A DNA stretch of 64,000 nucleotides from Serratia nevei (GCF_037948395.1 NZ_CP149940.1:1798001-1862000); one strand, 5' to 3'. Numbered from the stretch's first letter, positions 21,356 to 31,825 are shown. A program made the numbers and translations. The notes: generated from the sequence alone by a model not told the origin.

Positions 21356-23068
21356 TCAGATAAACCCGATCTGAGTGTGTACGCTGACCCGATCCTTGCC
21401 GTTCTTTTTGCAAAAATAGAGCGCTTCGTCCGCCTGTTTGATCGCCGCCTGCAGCGCGGTGAACGCGTTGACCGGCGCAATGCCGCAGCTGGTGGTGAAA
21501 CGCACTTGCCGTCCGTCGGTCAGATTTAGCGTCAGGCGATGAGTACGGGTGCGCAATTGCTCCATGATGTCCCGCGCGTTGTCCAACGAACAGTTGCCCA
21601 GCAGCACCGCGAACTCTTCGCCGCCGTAGCGGCAGAAAATGTCGCTGGCGCGGAACGCGCGTTGCAGCAGGTGGCCGAATGCCACCAGCGCCTGGTCACC
21701 TACGTCGTGGCCATAGCTGTCGTTGAGCTGTTTGAAATTGTCGATATCGATCAGGCAAAAGGCCTGTGGATAGCTGCTGTCACCCAGCAGCTGGCATTCA
21801 AGGAAGAATTTACGGCGGTTATAAATATTGGTGAGCGGATCGAGGAAGGAAGAGGCCTCGAGCTCTTTAATCAACAGTTGCTTCTCACTTTCCAGCGAGA
21901 CCTTGTCCAGCTGGTATTGCCTGAGCTGCTGAATGGCGTCGCTGATGGCGATCAGTTCCCGGCTGTAGAAAGCGTCGTTGCGATCGATATTCATCTCGCC
22001 GCGGGACAGCCGAACGATATTGTTGTGAGTCTTGGTCAGCCAACGGTTGATGTTGGTGCAGAACACCAGCGCCGGCAAAATGAACAGCAACACCACCAGG
22101 CCGGCGAGCGCGATCATGCCGTAAATGGTGGTCTGGCTATCGTAAATTTTGTGACGCGAAGCGACGGTTTCCAGCTCGAAGCTGCGTTGATACAGCGCCT
22201 GCGAAAGCCCGCTCAGCTCGTCGACATAGCGCGAAATAAGCGCTGCGGGATAGGGTTTTTGAGTATTGATGGCGGTGTATAACCCATCGGTGATCAGCTT
22301 GAGACGTTCGGCCGACACCAGGGTGAGCAACTGATTGACGAGCTCGGTGGTTTGCACGTCGTCGTAGTTGATCTTCATGAAGATCAATCGGGTGCTCAGC
22401 GCGTTCAGCACGCCGGTCAACTGAATGGACTTCAGGTAGGCGTCTTTGCGATCGAGCGGGTTGACGTTGACGTCGATAATCTGATCGCTTAACTCCGTCA
22501 GTGACATATTCAGCCGGTTGTTGAGGCGAATGGCCTCGAGAAACATAAAGGAATCGGTATCCACCATCCGGGTATCGTAGGTGTAGCGGTAATAGCTCTT
22601 GCTGGTTTGCGAGATGTAATAGGCGCTGTTGATGTTGAACAAATTGGCATTGGCGTTGTTGACCTGCGAAAGCTGCAGGTTGTCGTTATCCAACAGCTGT
22701 TCCATCAGGCCGATCATCGACAGCGCGGCGATTTTTTGCCGCACCCCGAGCTGCCTGGCGACCGGATCGTTCAGATGCTCGCGGATCCGGGCAATTTTCT
22801 CACGCGCCACCCGATCGGCGGCCAAACATTGCGCGCGGGTGATTTGCGGATCGATCAGGCTCAATCGTTTGAGGCGGTGAGCCTGCAGCGAAGCCTGGAA
22901 GGCCTCGGAGATTTCTTTGGCGCGATCGATCTTATACAGGTTGAGCTGGTTATCGCGGTAGTCGGTATGGGCTTCGAGCAGCTCCTCGACGATGAACAGC
23001 GAGAAGGAGGTCATCAGGCACAGGGTAAAAAAATAGATTGCGTATTTGATTTTCATAGTGCGAGTCAT
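21356..23068 (-). CDS. Membrane-bound diguanylate cyclase with large periplasmic sensor region
   Basis: About 570 residues. A transmembrane helix (about 8-28) is followed by a helical periplasmic region of roughly 280 residues, a second helix (about 315-340, GMIALAGLVVLLFILPALVF), a short HAMP-like linker and a C-terminal GGDEF domain. The active-site motif is GGEEF (about 482-486), preceded by five residues and RASD, a correct RxxD product-inhibition site. It should therefore make c-di-GMP with feedback control. The start is uncertain between 23068 (AGG spaced 7) and 23056 (MKIKYAIYFF). The gene is absent between pncB and pepN in E. coli. The ligand is unknown; likely outputs are biofilm or motility. 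Confidence 0.9.
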   Translation of the reverse strand: MTRTMKIKYAIYFFTLCLMTSFSLFIVEELLEAHTDYRDNQLNLYKIDRAKEISEAFQASLQAHRLKRLSLIDPQITRAQCLAADRVAREKIARIREHLNDPVARQLGVRQKIAALSMIGLMEQLLDNDNLQLSQVNNANANLFNINSAYYISQTSKSYYRYTYDTRMVDTDSFMFLEAIRLNNRLNMSLTELSDQIIDVNVNPLDRKDAYLKSIQLTGVLNALSTRLIFMKINYDDVQTTELVNQLLTLVSAERLKLITDGLYTAINTQKPYPAALISRYVDELSGLSQALYQRSFELETVASRHKIYDSQTTIYGMIALAGLVVLLFILPALVFCTNINRWLTKTHNNIVRLSRGEMNIDRNDAFYSRELIAISDAIQQLRQYQLDKVSLESEKQLLIKELEASSFLDPLTNIYNRRKFFLECQLLGDSSYPQAFCLIDIDNFKQLNDSYGHDVGDQALVAFGHLLQRAFRASDIFCRYGGEEFAVLLGNCSLDNARDIMEQLRTRTHRLTLNLTDGRQVRFTTSCGIAPVNAFTALQAAIKQADEALYFCKKNGKDRVSVHTQIGFI

Positions 23069-23391
23069 CCCTGGGCCTGATTCGGCAATTATACCACTAT
23101 GCCACCTGTGCCGCCTCAACTATGCCGGCGCGCCCGGACGGCGGTTTTTTAGCATTAAATGCTGATTTCTATTTAGCCATTGGTCACCCGCGCTGTCGTC
23201 TGGCGGGCGATTTATGATTTGCCTCTGATTTCTCTCTCGTGGTCGCCCGGCGGCTCTGGGCTTTTCGGCCAGCTGTGATACAGTTTATTCACAATCAGGT
23301 CCGCCGTGCGCCGCAGGGGAACACACCGGCTGCGGCGCGGAGGAGAAGAGCGACCTGCACCTATAACTCACTGAGACGTTTAAGGGTTTTT

Positions 23392-26010
23392 ATGACACAA
23401 CAGCCACAGGCAAAATATCGCCACGATTATCGCGCGCCTGATTACACCACGACCGATATCGATTTGGACTTCAGTCTGGACGCGGAAACCACGCGCGTGA
23501 CCGCCGTCAGTAAAATCAAACGTCAGGGCACGGCCGGCGCCCCGCTGGTGCTGGATGGCGAAGATCTGACGCTGGTGAGCATTCAGGTCGACGGTCAACC
23601 GTGGAGCGCCTATCGTCAGCAGGATAACCAGCTGATCATCGAAGAGTTGCCGGCACAATTCACTCTTACCATCGTCAACGACATTCACCCGGCGAAAAAC
23701 ACCGCCCTGGAAGGGCTGTACCTGTCCGGCGATGCGCTGTGCACGCAATGCGAAGCCGAAGGCTTCCACCACATTACCTATTATCAGGACCGCCCGGATG
23801 TGCTGGCACGCTTTACTACCCGTATCGTGGCCGACAAGGCGCGCTATCCGTTCCTGCTGTCGAACGGCAACCGCATCGGCCAGGGCGAATTGGCCGAAGG
23901 CCGCCACTGGGTGCAATGGCAGGATCCGTTCCCGAAACCTTGCTACCTGTTCGCGCTGGTAGCGGGGGACTTCGACGTGCTGCGCGACAGCTTCACCACC
24001 CGCTCCGGCCGTAAGGTCGCGCTGGAGCTGTTCGTCGATCGCGGCAACCTGGATCGCGCCGACTGGGCGATGACGTCGCTGAAGAACTCGATGAAGTGGG
24101 ACGAGACCCGCTTCGGCCTGGAATACGATCTCGACATTTATATGATTGTGGCGGTCGATTTCTTCAATATGGGCGCGATGGAGAACAAAGGGTTAAATAT
24201 CTTTAACTCCAAATATGTGCTGGCGAAGGCGGAAACCGCCACCGACAAGGACTACCTGAATATTGAAGCGGTGATCGGCCACGAATACTTCCACAACTGG
24301 ACCGGTAACCGCGTGACCTGCCGCGACTGGTTCCAGCTCAGCCTGAAAGAGGGGCTGACGGTGTTCCGCGATCAGGAGTTCAGTTCCGATCTGGGATCGC
24401 GCTCGGTCAACCGCATCGATAATGTGCGCGTGATGCGCGGCGCGCAGTTCGCCGAAGACGCCAGCCCGATGGCGCACGCCATCCGCCCGGACAAAGTGAT
24501 CGAGATGAACAACTTCTACACCCTGACGGTGTATGAAAAGGGTTCCGAAGTGATCCGCATGATGCACACCTTGCTGGGGGAAGCGAACTTCCAGAAAGGG
24601 ATGCAGCTCTATTTCGAACGCCACGACGGCAGCGCCGCCACCTGCGACGATTTCGTGCAGGCGATGGAGGATGCGTCCAACGTCGATCTCTCGCGCTTCC
24701 GCCGTTGGTATAGCCAGTCCGGCACGCCGCTGTTGACGGTACGCGACGAATACGACGCACAAACCCAGCAGTATCGCCTGCATGTCAGCCAGAAAACCGC
24801 GCCAACCGCCGATCAGCCGGAGAAGTTGCCGCTGCATATCCCGCTGGATATCGAACTGTACGACAGCGAAGGCAACGTCATTCCACTGCAAAAGGGCGGT
24901 CTGCCGGTCAACAACGTGCTGAACGTCACCGAAGCGGAGCAGACCTTCGTGTTCGACGGCGTGGCGCACAAGCCGGTGCCGTCGCTGCTGCGCGAATTCT
25001 CCGCGCCGGTGAAGCTGGACTATCCGTACAGCGACCAGCAGCTGACCTTCCTGATGCAGCACGCGCGCAATGAATTTGCGCGCTGGGATGCGGCGCAGAG
25101 CCTGCTGGCGACCTATATCAAGCTGAACGTGGCGCGGCACCAGCAGAAGCAGCCGTTGTCGCTGCCGCTGCACGTGGCCGATGCGTTCCGCGCGGTGCTG
25201 CTGGACGAAAAACTGGATCCGGCGCTGGCGGCGCAGATCCTGACGCTGCCGTCGGAGAACGAAATCGCCGAGCTGTTCGCCACCATCGATCCGGAAGCGA
25301 TCGCTGCGGTGCACGAAGCGATAGTACGCTGCCTGGCGCGTGAGTTGGCCGATGAGTGGCTGGCGGTGTATCACGCCAACAAGACCGACGGCTACCGCGT
25401 GGAGCACGCCGAGATCGCCAAGCGCGCCTTGCGCAATGTTTGCCTGGGCTACCTGGCGTTCGGCGAAGATGTGGCGCTGGCGGATCAGCTGGTGAGCGAA
25501 CAGTATCGCCAGGCGGATAACATGACCGATTCGTTGGCGGCGCTGTCCGCCGCGGTCGCGGCCCAGCTGCCGTGCCGCGATGCGCTGCTGGCGGCGTTCG
25601 ACGAGCGCTGGCATCAGGATGGCCTGGTGATGGACAAATGGTTCGTGCTGCAGGGCAGCAGCCCGGCGGCAGACGTGCTGAGCAAGGTGCGTGCGCTGTT
25701 GCAACACCGCTCGTTCAGCCTGAGCAACCCGAATCGCACCCGCTCGTTGATCGGCGGCTTCGCTTCCGGTAACCCGGCGGCGTTCCATGCGGCGGATGGC
25801 AGCGGCTATCAGTTCCTGGCGGAGATCCTCAGCGATCTCAACCAGCGTAACCCGCAGATCGCCGCGCGCCTGATTGAACCGCTGATTCGCCTGAAGCGTT
25901 ACGACGCGGGCCGCCAGGCGCTGATGCGCAAGGCGCTGGAACAGTTGAAAGGGTTGGAAAACCTGTCCGGCGATCTGTACGAGAAGATCAGCAAGGCGCT
26001 CGACGCCTGA
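23392..26010 (+). CDS. pepN: Aminopeptidase N
   Basis: 872-residue M1-family zinc aminopeptidase, the main cytoplasmic enzyme removing N-terminal residues from peptides. The exopeptidase motif GAMEN is at 261-265 and the zinc ligands H297-E298-x-x-H301 are in GHEYFHNWTGN, the same numbering as in E. coli. The distal Glu is in KEGLTVFRDQEF. ATG 23392 gives MTQQPQAKYRHDYRAPDY, as expected; an open frame continues upstream to 23239 but is not conserved. It is transcribed away from the diguanylate cyclase gene across a 323-base gap in which no gene is seen. Confidence 0.98.
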   Translation: MTQQPQAKYRHDYRAPDYTTTDIDLDFSLDAETTRVTAVSKIKRQGTAGAPLVLDGEDLTLVSIQVDGQPWSAYRQQDNQLIIEELPAQFTLTIVNDIHPAKNTALEGLYLSGDALCTQCEAEGFHHITYYQDRPDVLARFTTRIVADKARYPFLLSNGNRIGQGELAEGRHWVQWQDPFPKPCYLFALVAGDFDVLRDSFTTRSGRKVALELFVDRGNLDRADWAMTSLKNSMKWDETRFGLEYDLDIYMIVAVDFFNMGAMENKGLNIFNSKYVLAKAETATDKDYLNIEAVIGHEYFHNWTGNRVTCRDWFQLSLKEGLTVFRDQEFSSDLGSRSVNRIDNVRVMRGAQFAEDASPMAHAIRPDKVIEMNNFYTLTVYEKGSEVIRMMHTLLGEANFQKGMQLYFERHDGSAATCDDFVQAMEDASNVDLSRFRRWYSQSGTPLLTVRDEYDAQTQQYRLHVSQKTAPTADQPEKLPLHIPLDIELYDSEGNVIPLQKGGLPVNNVLNVTEAEQTFVFDGVAHKPVPSLLREFSAPVKLDYPYSDQQLTFLMQHARNEFARWDAAQSLLATYIKLNVARHQQKQPLSLPLHVADAFRAVLLDEKLDPALAAQILTLPSENEIAELFATIDPEAIAAVHEAIVRCLARELADEWLAVYHANKTDGYRVEHAEIAKRALRNVCLGYLAFGEDVALADQLVSEQYRQADNMTDSLAALSAAVAAQLPCRDALLAAFDERWHQDGLVMDKWFVLQGSSPAADVLSKVRALLQHRSFSLSNPNRTRSLIGGFASGNPAAFHAADGSGYQFLAEILSDLNQRNPQIAARLIEPLIRLKRYDAGRQALMRKALEQLKGLENLSGDLYEKISKALDA

Positions 26011-26031
26011 TTTTTTCACGCTGAATAGATC

Positions 26032-26061
26032 AAGGGACGGCTTTTGCCGTCCCTTTTTTTA
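26032..26061 (+). terminator. Terminator between pepN and ssuB
   Basis: Arms AAGGGACGGC and GCCGTCCCTT with a TTTT loop, followed by a T-run. It serves pepN; the convergent ssuB stop is only a few bases away. Confidence 0.88.
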
Positions 26062-26066
26062 TCCGT

Positions 26067-26840
26067 TCAATTCGCCGCCTGGCGCGGGCTGGCCCCGGTA
26101 GCCGGCGGCGATAATACCCGTTCCAGCACTTCGGCTTCCAGTTCCGCCAGCCGGGCCGAGCCTTTGCGGCGCGGCCGCGGCAGATCGAGGGAGAGATCCA
26201 GCCCGATGCGCCCCTCTTCGATCAGGATCACCCGATCCGCCAGCGCGATGGCTTCGCTGACGTCGTGCGTGACCAACAGCACGGTAAAACCGTGCTGTTG
26301 CCACAGCGTTTCTATCAGCCCCTGCATCTCGATGCGCGTCAGGGCATCCAGCGCCCCGAGCGGTTCGTCCAACAGCAGCAGGCGAGGGCGGTGGATCAGC
26401 GCGCGCGCCAGGGCGACCCGTTGTTTTTGCCCGCCGGACAGCGCCGCCGGCCAGTCGCGGGCGCGATCCGCCAAGCCGACCGCGTCCAGCGCCTGCAGCG
26501 CCGCATCGCGCCACTGGCCGCGCAGCCCCAGCCCCACGTTGTCGATCACCGTTTTCCACGGCAGCAGGCGCGCATCCTGAAACATCAGCCGGGTATCCTC
26601 TTTAACGGCGGCAAGCGGCGCGTTGCCGCTGAGCAGCACGCCGCTGCTGGCCTGTTCTAGGCCGGCCAGCAGGCGCAGCAGGGTGCTTTTGCCGCAGCCG
26701 CTGCGACCGACCACCGCCACGAACTGCCCGGCGGAGATGTGCAGCTGAATAGTGTCCAGCACCGTGCGGTTGCCGTAACCTTTGCCGATGGACTCCAGCG
26801 TCACCGGCGTGCCTTGCGCAAGGCGAGCGGGAAGGGTCAT
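26067..26840 (-). CDS. ssuB: Aliphatic sulfonate ABC transporter, ATP-binding subunit
   Basis: 257-residue ABC ATPase powering alkanesulfonate import with SsuA and SsuC. Walker [10 protein letters not shown] is at about 44-52, the signature [15 protein letters not shown] at about 134-148 and Walker [17 protein letters not shown] follows, with the switch histidine in [11 protein letters not shown]. It is the last gene of ssuEADCB; its start overlaps the ssuC stop by four bases, indicating translational coupling. The C-terminal extension after [15 protein letters not shown] is typical of SsuB. Confidence 0.95.
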   Translation of the reverse strand: MTLPARLAQGTPVTLESIGKGYGNRTVLDTIQLHISAGQFVAVVGRSGCGKSTLLRLLAGLEQASSGVLLSGNAPLAAVKEDTRLMFQDARLLPWKTVIDNVGLGLRGQWRDAALQALDAVGLADRARDWPAALSGGQKQRVALARALIHRPRLLLLDEPLGALDALTRIEMQGLIETLWQQHGFTVLLVTHDVSEAIALADRVILIEEGRIGLDLSLDLPRPRRKGSARLAELEAEVLERVLSPPATGASPRQAAN

Positions 26841-27631
26841 AGCGCTTCTCCCTGTTTCAGTTGATAGGCCGGATGCCAGCGCAACCAGACGCGCTCCAGC
26901 AGCTGCGCGCCCACGTCCGCCAGCTTGCCGAGCAGGGCGTACAGCACGATGGCCACCACCACCACATCGGTTTGCAGAAATTCACGCGCGTTCATCGCCA
27001 GATAGCCGATGCCCGAATTGGCCGAGATGGTTTCGGCGACGATCAGCGTCAGCCACATGAAGCCAAGAGCGAAACGCACGCCGACCATAATCGACGGCAG
27101 CGCGCCCGGCAGCACCACCTGTGTAAACAGGCGGAAACCGCTCAGGCCGTAGCTGCGGGCCATCTCCAACAGGCCGCGATCGATGTTTTTGATGCCGTGG
27201 TAGGTATTGAGATAAATCGGGAACAGCGTACCGAGCGCCACCAGAAAGATCTTGGCGGATTCATCGATGCCGAACCACAGGATCACCAACGGGATCAGCG
27301 CCAGGTGCGGCACGTTGCGGATCATTTGCACCGAGCTGTCCAGCAGGCGTTCGCCCCAGCGCGACAGCCCGGTAATAAAGCCGAGGGTAAGCCCGATGCT
27401 GCCGCCGATGGCAAAGCCGATCAACGCGCGCTGGCTGCTGATGCTCAGATGCTGCCACAGTTCGCCGCTTTGGCTCAGGCTCCAGAAGGCGGCCAGCACT
27501 GCGCTCGGCGCCGGTAAAATGCGGTTGGACAGCCAGCCGGTTTCGACAGCGATCTGCCAGAGGATCACCAGCGCCAGCGGCAGCGCCCAGGGGGCCAGCC
27601 GATACAGGATGCGTTGCGCGTTCTTTGCCAT
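26837..27631 (-). CDS. ssuC: Aliphatic sulfonate ABC transporter, permease subunit
   Basis: 264-residue inner-membrane permease with about six hydrophobic helices and the coupling-loop EAA motif in [26 protein letters not shown] (about residues 145-170). ATG 27631 is chosen over the longer open frame because GGAG lies 8 bases upstream and [19 protein letters not shown] matches the size of E. coli SsuC (263). It lies 11 bases after ssuD and overlaps ssuB. Confidence 0.95.
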   Translation of the reverse strand: MAKNAQRILYRLAPWALPLALVILWQIAVETGWLSNRILPAPSAVLAAFWSLSQSGELWQHLSISSQRALIGFAIGGSIGLTLGFITGLSRWGERLLDSSVQMIRNVPHLALIPLVILWFGIDESAKIFLVALGTLFPIYLNTYHGIKNIDRGLLEMARSYGLSGFRLFTQVVLPGALPSIMVGVRFALGFMWLTLIVAETISANSGIGYLAMNAREFLQTDVVVVAIVLYALLGKLADVGAQLLERVWLRWHPAYQLKQGEAL

Positions 27632-27642
27632 CGGGGCGCTCC

Positions 27643-28791
27643 TCAGCTCTGCGACACTTTTTGCGGAACATAGATGTTGGCCACCACTTCGCCCTGCGGG
27701 CGCACCGGCTGAAGGCGCGCGGGCGTTTCCTCCTGCGCCAGATCGAGGTGCGGGAACAGCAGTTCGCCGACGCGGTAGGCCTCTTCCAGATGCGGATAGC
27801 CGGAGAGAATAAAGGTGTCGATGCCCAGATCGGCATATTCCTGCATGCGCGCCGCGACCGTCGGGCCGTCTCCCACCAGCGCGGTGCCGGCGCCGCCGCG
27901 CACCAGGCCGATGCCGGCCCACAGGTTCGGGCTGATCTCCAGGTTATCCTTTTTGCCGCCGTGTAGCGCCGCCATGCGCCGTTGGCCGACGGAGTCGAAA
28001 CGCGCAAAGGCCTGCTGCGCGTTAGCGATGGTTTCCTCATCGAGGTGCGCGATCAGCCGGTCGGCGGCGCGCCAGGCCTCTTCGGTGGTTTCACGCACGA
28101 TGACATGCAGGCGGATACCGAAGCGTACCTGGCGGCCTTTCGCCGCTGCTTTGGCGCGCACCTCTTCGATCTTCTCTTTAACCTGCGCCGGCGGCTCTCC
28201 CCAGGTGAGATACAGTTCTACCTGTTCGGCGGCCAGATCCTGCGCGGCGGCGGAGGATCCGCCGAAATAGAGCGGCGGGCGCGGCTGCTGCACCGGCGGG
28301 TACAGCAGTTTGGCGCCTTTCACCTGAATATGCTTGCCGTCGAAATCGACGGTTTCGCCTTCCAGCACCCGGCGCCAGATATGGGTGAACTCGGTTGAGG
28401 CTTCGTAGCGCTCTTCATGGCTCAGGTGCAGCCCCTCGGCCGCCAGCTCTTCCGGATCGCCGCCGGTGACCAGATTGAACAGCGCACGCCCATTGGACAG
28501 GCGATCCAGCGTCGCCGCCTGGCGCGCCGCCAGCGTAGGGGAGATGATGCCCGGCCGCAGCGCGACCAAAAACTTCAGCCGCTGGGTGACCGGGATCAGC
28601 GAGGCGGCCACCAGCCAGGAGTCTTCGCACGAGCGGCCGGTGGGGATCAGTACCCCACCGAATCCCAGCCGATCCGCCGCCTGGGCGATCTGCTGCAAAT
28701 AACCGTGATCGACGCTGCGCGCGCCCTGTGCGCTGCCAAGATAGTGGCCGTCGCCGTGGGTGGGTAAAAACCAGAAAACGTTCAGGCTCAT
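27643..28791 (-). CDS. ssuD: FMNH2-dependent alkanesulfonate monooxygenase
   Basis: 382-residue bacterial-luciferase-like TIM-barrel enzyme that cleaves C1-C14 alkanesulfonates to aldehyde and sulfite, giving sulfur for cysteine synthesis. It uses FMNH2 supplied by SsuE, encoded in the same operon. The N-terminus [19 protein letters not shown] and the segments [14 protein letters not shown] and [23 protein letters not shown] are diagnostic of SsuD. The length agrees with E. coli (381). The genes on either side are in the standard ssuADC order. Confidence 0.97.
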   Translation of the reverse strand: MSLNVFWFLPTHGDGHYLGSAQGARSVDHGYLQQIAQAADRLGFGGVLIPTGRSCEDSWLVAASLIPVTQRLKFLVALRPGIISPTLAARQAATLDRLSNGRALFNLVTGGDPEELAAEGLHLSHEERYEASTEFTHIWRRVLEGETVDFDGKHIQVKGAKLLYPPVQQPRPPLYFGGSSAAAQDLAAEQVELYLTWGEPPAQVKEKIEEVRAKAAAKGRQVRFGIRLHVIVRETTEEAWRAADRLIAHLDEETIANAQQAFARFDSVGQRRMAALHGGKKDNLEISPNLWAGIGLVRGGAGTALVGDGPTVAARMQEYADLGIDTFILSGYPHLEEAYRVGELLFPHLDLAQEETPARLQPVRPQGEVVANIYVPQKVSQS

Positions 28792-28811
28792 CGTTAATCT
28801 TCTCCCATGAG

Positions 28812-29777
28812 TTATTGTGCGCTTGGGCGCCAGATGCGTTGCGAGATGTCAACCTTCACCGGCACCAGCCGGTTGGCGTAAAACAGGTCGGCGGTTTGCT
28901 GCTGCGCGGCGATCGTCCGCGCATCGAGCGGTGTGATGGCGGTCGGCGGGCGGTGATCCAGATAGCTGGCGATCACCGGTTCCGGCAGCCCCATGGCGTT
29001 AGCCAGCAGGGTCACGCTTTGCGCCCGGTCGCTGCGGGTGAGCGCATCGGCCTGGGTCAGCACCGTCAAGACCTGGCTGATAAAGGCGCCGTTGGCTTCG
29101 ACATAGGGGCGCGCCGCCAGATAGAAGGAACCGGTCTGGTTCAGATCGGTGCCGTCGCCGAGCACTCGCACGCCGCCCTGCAGCAGCGCGGCGGAATAGT
29201 AAGGATCCCAAATGGCCCAGGCGTCGACGTTGCCCTGCTGGAAGGCGGCGCGCGCATCGGCGGGCGTCAGATAGGCGGGCTGGATATCGGTGAACTGCAG
29301 GCCGGCCTTTTGCAGCGATCGCAGCAGCAGGTTGTGCGAGCTGGAGCCTTTCTGGAAGGCGACCTTATGGCCTTTCAGGTCGGCGACGGTTTTGATCGGG
29401 CTATTTTCCGGCACCAGGATCACTTCCGCCTTGGGTTTGGGCGGCTCAACGCCGACATACAGCAGGTCAGCGCCGGCAGCCTGCGCGAAAATCGGCGGAA
29501 TATCGCCGGTGCTGCCCAGATCGATGCTGCCGACGTTCAAGGCCTCCAGCATCTGCGGGCCGGCGGGAAACTCGATCCAGCTGATGCGGGTGGCGGGGAA
29601 ACGTTCCTCCAGCAGCCGGTGGCTCTTCGCCAGCACCAGGCTGACCGACCCTTTTTGGTAGCCGATGCGGAACTGCGCCGGATCCTGCGCAGCGGCGGCA
29701 TTGGCCCAGACCAGCGACAGCAGGCCGGTGAGGGTGGCGGCGCTCAGCCAGCGCCGTAAAGCGATGCGTTCTTTCAT
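28812..29777 (-). CDS. ssuA: Aliphatic sulfonate-binding periplasmic protein
   Basis: 321-residue substrate-binding protein. The signal peptide spans about residues 1-30 ([20 protein letters not shown], cleaved near AAA-QDP). The mature part has the NMT1/SsuA-type fold, with [44 protein letters not shown] and the ligand-pocket segment [15 protein letters not shown]. It delivers alkanesulfonates to SsuC/SsuB. It lies between ssuE and ssuD in the operon. Confidence 0.95.
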   Translation of the reverse strand: MKERIALRRWLSAATLTGLLSLVWANAAAAQDPAQFRIGYQKGSVSLVLAKSHRLLEERFPATRISWIEFPAGPQMLEALNVGSIDLGSTGDIPPIFAQAAGADLLYVGVEPPKPKAEVILVPENSPIKTVADLKGHKVAFQKGSSSHNLLLRSLQKAGLQFTDIQPAYLTPADARAAFQQGNVDAWAIWDPYYSAALLQGGVRVLGDGTDLNQTGSFYLAARPYVEANGAFISQVLTVLTQADALTRSDRAQSVTLLANAMGLPEPVIASYLDHRPPTAITPLDARTIAAQQQTADLFYANRLVPVKVDISQRIWRPSAQ

Positions 29778-29801
29778 TCAGGCTCTCCTTTTCCAGGCCT
29801 T

Positions 29802-30380
29802 TCAGGCGGTCTGACGCGCCGCCAGCGGCGAGGCGACGCGCAGCGCGGGCGGTTTGCGGCGGCCAAGCGCCAGATAAAAACTGGCTAACGCCTCTTCCAG
29901 CCGGGTAGCGACGGCGTCGGTGAGCGTGGCGCCTTCACCGGTCAGTTGGACCTGGCTGTCGTCGGCGAATACGCCGTGCAGCACTTCCTGCGCTTTCAGC
30001 GCTGCCAGCACCGGTTTGAGCGCATAGTCCACCGCCAGCATGTGGCCGATCGAACCGCCGGTTGCCAGCGGCAGCACTACCTTATGATCCAGAGCGCGTT
30101 CCGGCAGCAGATCCAGCAAGGTCTTCAGCGCGCCGGAAAACGACGCTTTATAAACCGGCGTGGAAATCAGCAGGCCGTCGGCCTGCGCCAGCTGGTCGGC
30201 AAACGCCTTGATCGCCGGGCTGTTGAAGTTGGCATACAGCAGGTCTTCGGCATCGAAGTCGTGCAGGGTATAAGCCGTCACTTCCACCCCTTGCTGCCGC
30301 AGCCAGTTCTGGCTCAGCGCGAGCAGTGCGGCGGAACGTGATGGGATGCGTGGGCTGCCGGCCAGTGATATAACGCGCAT
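29802..30380 (-). CDS. ssuE: NADPH-dependent FMN reductase
   Basis: 192-residue flavodoxin-fold reductase providing FMNH2 to SsuD. The FMN-phosphate loop is [16 protein letters not shown] at the N-terminus; [23 protein letters not shown] is the family's dimer and flavin segment. ATG 30380 is chosen because AGGAG lies about 6 bases upstream; a GTG two codons earlier is less likely. It is the first gene of ssuEADCB. In E. coli the operon is activated by Cbl and CysB under sulfate limitation. The upstream 30381-30480 is AT-rich, as such LysR-type targets usually are, but no site can be assigned. Confidence 0.94.
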   Translation of the reverse strand: MRVISLAGSPRIPSRSAALLALSQNWLRQQGVEVTAYTLHDFDAEDLLYANFNSPAIKAFADQLAQADGLLISTPVYKASFSGALKTLLDLLPERALDHKVVLPLATGGSIGHMLAVDYALKPVLAALKAQEVLHGVFADDSQVQLTGEGATLTDAVATRLEEALASFYLALGRRKPPALRVASPLAARQTA

Positions 30381-30528
30381 TGCCACTCCTTATAACTAAA
30401 AGTTAGGTTTAATTAGAAAATCAACAGGAAGTGTTTTAAACCTACCAGCAATCGGGCGCGTTTTTTAAATCTCATTTTTTGATTTCGATATGCGCAAAAG
30501 CGGATTGGCGCCGATTTGGCGGCGAAGC

Positions 30529-30544
30529 GGGAAAACGGTTGCGT
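30529..30544 (+). promoter_or_regulatory. PurR-like operator upstream of pyrD
   Basis: The 16-mer GGGAAAACGGTTGCGT agrees with the PurR consensus ACGCAAACGTTTGCGT at 12 positions, including the full right half. E. coli pyrD is a known PurR target. The site lies about 60 bases upstream of the -10 element. Confidence 0.5.
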
Positions 30545-30595
30545 AAAAACGGCTTTTTTTGCCTTTAATCAATTCCAATTGGGCGGGGGATACCG

Positions 30596-30633
30596 GATAA
30601 TACGCCCCCGGTTTGCAACCGGGAAATCAGGAG
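30596..30633 (+). promoter_or_regulatory. pyrD -10 element and pyrimidine-responsive leader hairpin
   Basis: The -10 GATAAT (30596-30601) is followed by CGCCCCCGG around the predicted start points. A 7-base hairpin CCCGGTT-TGC-AACCGGG (30607-30623) sits directly before the Shine-Dalgarno CAGGAG. In E. coli, high CTP favours starting at C so the hairpin forms and blocks translation, whereas low CTP shifts the start to G and weakens the hairpin. The arrangement here is what that mechanism requires. Confidence 0.65.
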
Positions 30634-30638
30634 AGTCC

Positions 30639-31649
30639 ATGTACTACCCCCTCATCAGGAAAGCGTTGTTCCAGCTCGATCCGGAACGTGCGCACGAAGT
30701 GACCTTTCGTCAGCTCAGCCGTATTACCGGCACCCCATTAGCGTTTCTTGTTCGCCAGTCCGTGCCGACCAAACCGGTCAGCTGCATGGGGCTGTCGTTT
30801 AAAAACCCGCTGGGATTGGCCGCCGGTCTGGATAAAAACGGCGAGTGCATCGATGCGTTCGGCGCGATGGGCTTCGGCCATGTGGAAGTCGGCACCGTGA
30901 CGCCGCGCCCGCAACCGGGCAACGACAAGCCGCGCTTGTTCCGCGTGGTCGAGGCGGAAGGCCTGATCAACCGCATGGGGTTCAATAACCATGGCGTGGA
31001 CAATCTGGTTGAAAACGTTAAGAAATCCCATTTCGGCGGCATTCTTGGGATCAATATCGGCAAGAATAAAGACACCCCGGTCGAACAGGGCAAAGACGAT
31101 TATTTGATCTGCATGGATAAAGTTTATCCGTATGCCGGTTATATCGCGATTAACATCTCGTCACCGAATACGCCGGGGTTACGATCCTTACAGTATGGCG
31201 AAGCGCTGGACGATCTTTTGGCGGCGATTAAAAATAAGCAGCAGGAATTACATGCGCGCCATCACAAATATGTGCCGGTGGCGGTAAAGATCGCGCCGGA
31301 TCTTTCAGAAGAAGAATTGATCCAAATTGCCGATAGCCTGGTGCGGCATAATATCGATGGCGTGATCGCCACCAATACCACGTTGGATCGAAAATTGATC
31401 CAGGGGCTGAATTACTGCGAACAAGCGGGCGGGTTAAGTGGGCGTCCGTTGCAATCACGCAGCACCGAAGTGATCCGTCGTCTCTCCACCGAACTGCAAG
31501 GGCGCCTGCCGATTATCGGCGTGGGCGGCATCGATTCGCTGACGGCGGCGCGCGAAAAAATGGAGGCCGGCGCGAGCCTGCTGCAAATTTATTCCGGATT
31601 TATCTATCATGGCCCACGTTTGATTAAAGATATCGTTACCCATATCTAA
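30639..31649 (+). CDS. pyrD: Dihydroorotate dehydrogenase (quinone), class 2
   Basis: 336-residue FMN enzyme oxidising dihydroorotate to orotate with membrane quinone, the fourth step of pyrimidine synthesis. The amphipathic N-terminal helix [20 protein letters not shown] mediates membrane association. FMN-binding and active-site segments include [28 protein letters not shown], the catalytic-Ser loop [14 protein letters not shown] and [16 protein letters not shown]. The length equals E. coli. The start has AGGAG at good spacing and is probably controlled by the leader hairpin. Confidence 0.98.
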   Translation: MYYPLIRKALFQLDPERAHEVTFRQLSRITGTPLAFLVRQSVPTKPVSCMGLSFKNPLGLAAGLDKNGECIDAFGAMGFGHVEVGTVTPRPQPGNDKPRLFRVVEAEGLINRMGFNNHGVDNLVENVKKSHFGGILGINIGKNKDTPVEQGKDDYLICMDKVYPYAGYIAINISSPNTPGLRSLQYGEALDDLLAAIKNKQQELHARHHKYVPVAVKIAPDLSEEELIQIADSLVRHNIDGVIATNTTLDRKLIQGLNYCEQAGGLSGRPLQSRSTEVIRRLSTELQGRLPIIGVGGIDSLTAAREKMEAGASLLQIYSGFIYHGPRLIKDIVTHI

Positions 31650-31670
31650 TATTTTTCCTCTCATTTTATT

Positions 31671-31694
31671 CCGGGGGTTTATTTCTGCCCCCGG
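31671..31694 (+). terminator. Hairpin after pyrD
   Basis: Seven-base arms CCGGGGG (31671-31677) and CCCCCGG (31688-31694) with a T-rich loop but no T-run downstream; a weak terminator at best. Confidence 0.35.
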
Positions 31695-31825
31695 CTCGTC
31701 TATATTTTGTTCGTTAGCATAAATATCGTTCGCGGAATTATCCGATGTTTAAGCTATTTTATCGGTGATAAAATCGCCTTTTAGGGTGAGTGCAGCGTTG
31801 GCATAGGCAGCGAGAAGGATACGAA

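Noticed and set aside
24193..26019. 608-codon reverse-strand open frame within pepN
   Set aside because: Shadow of pepN; no family resemblance and no start signal.
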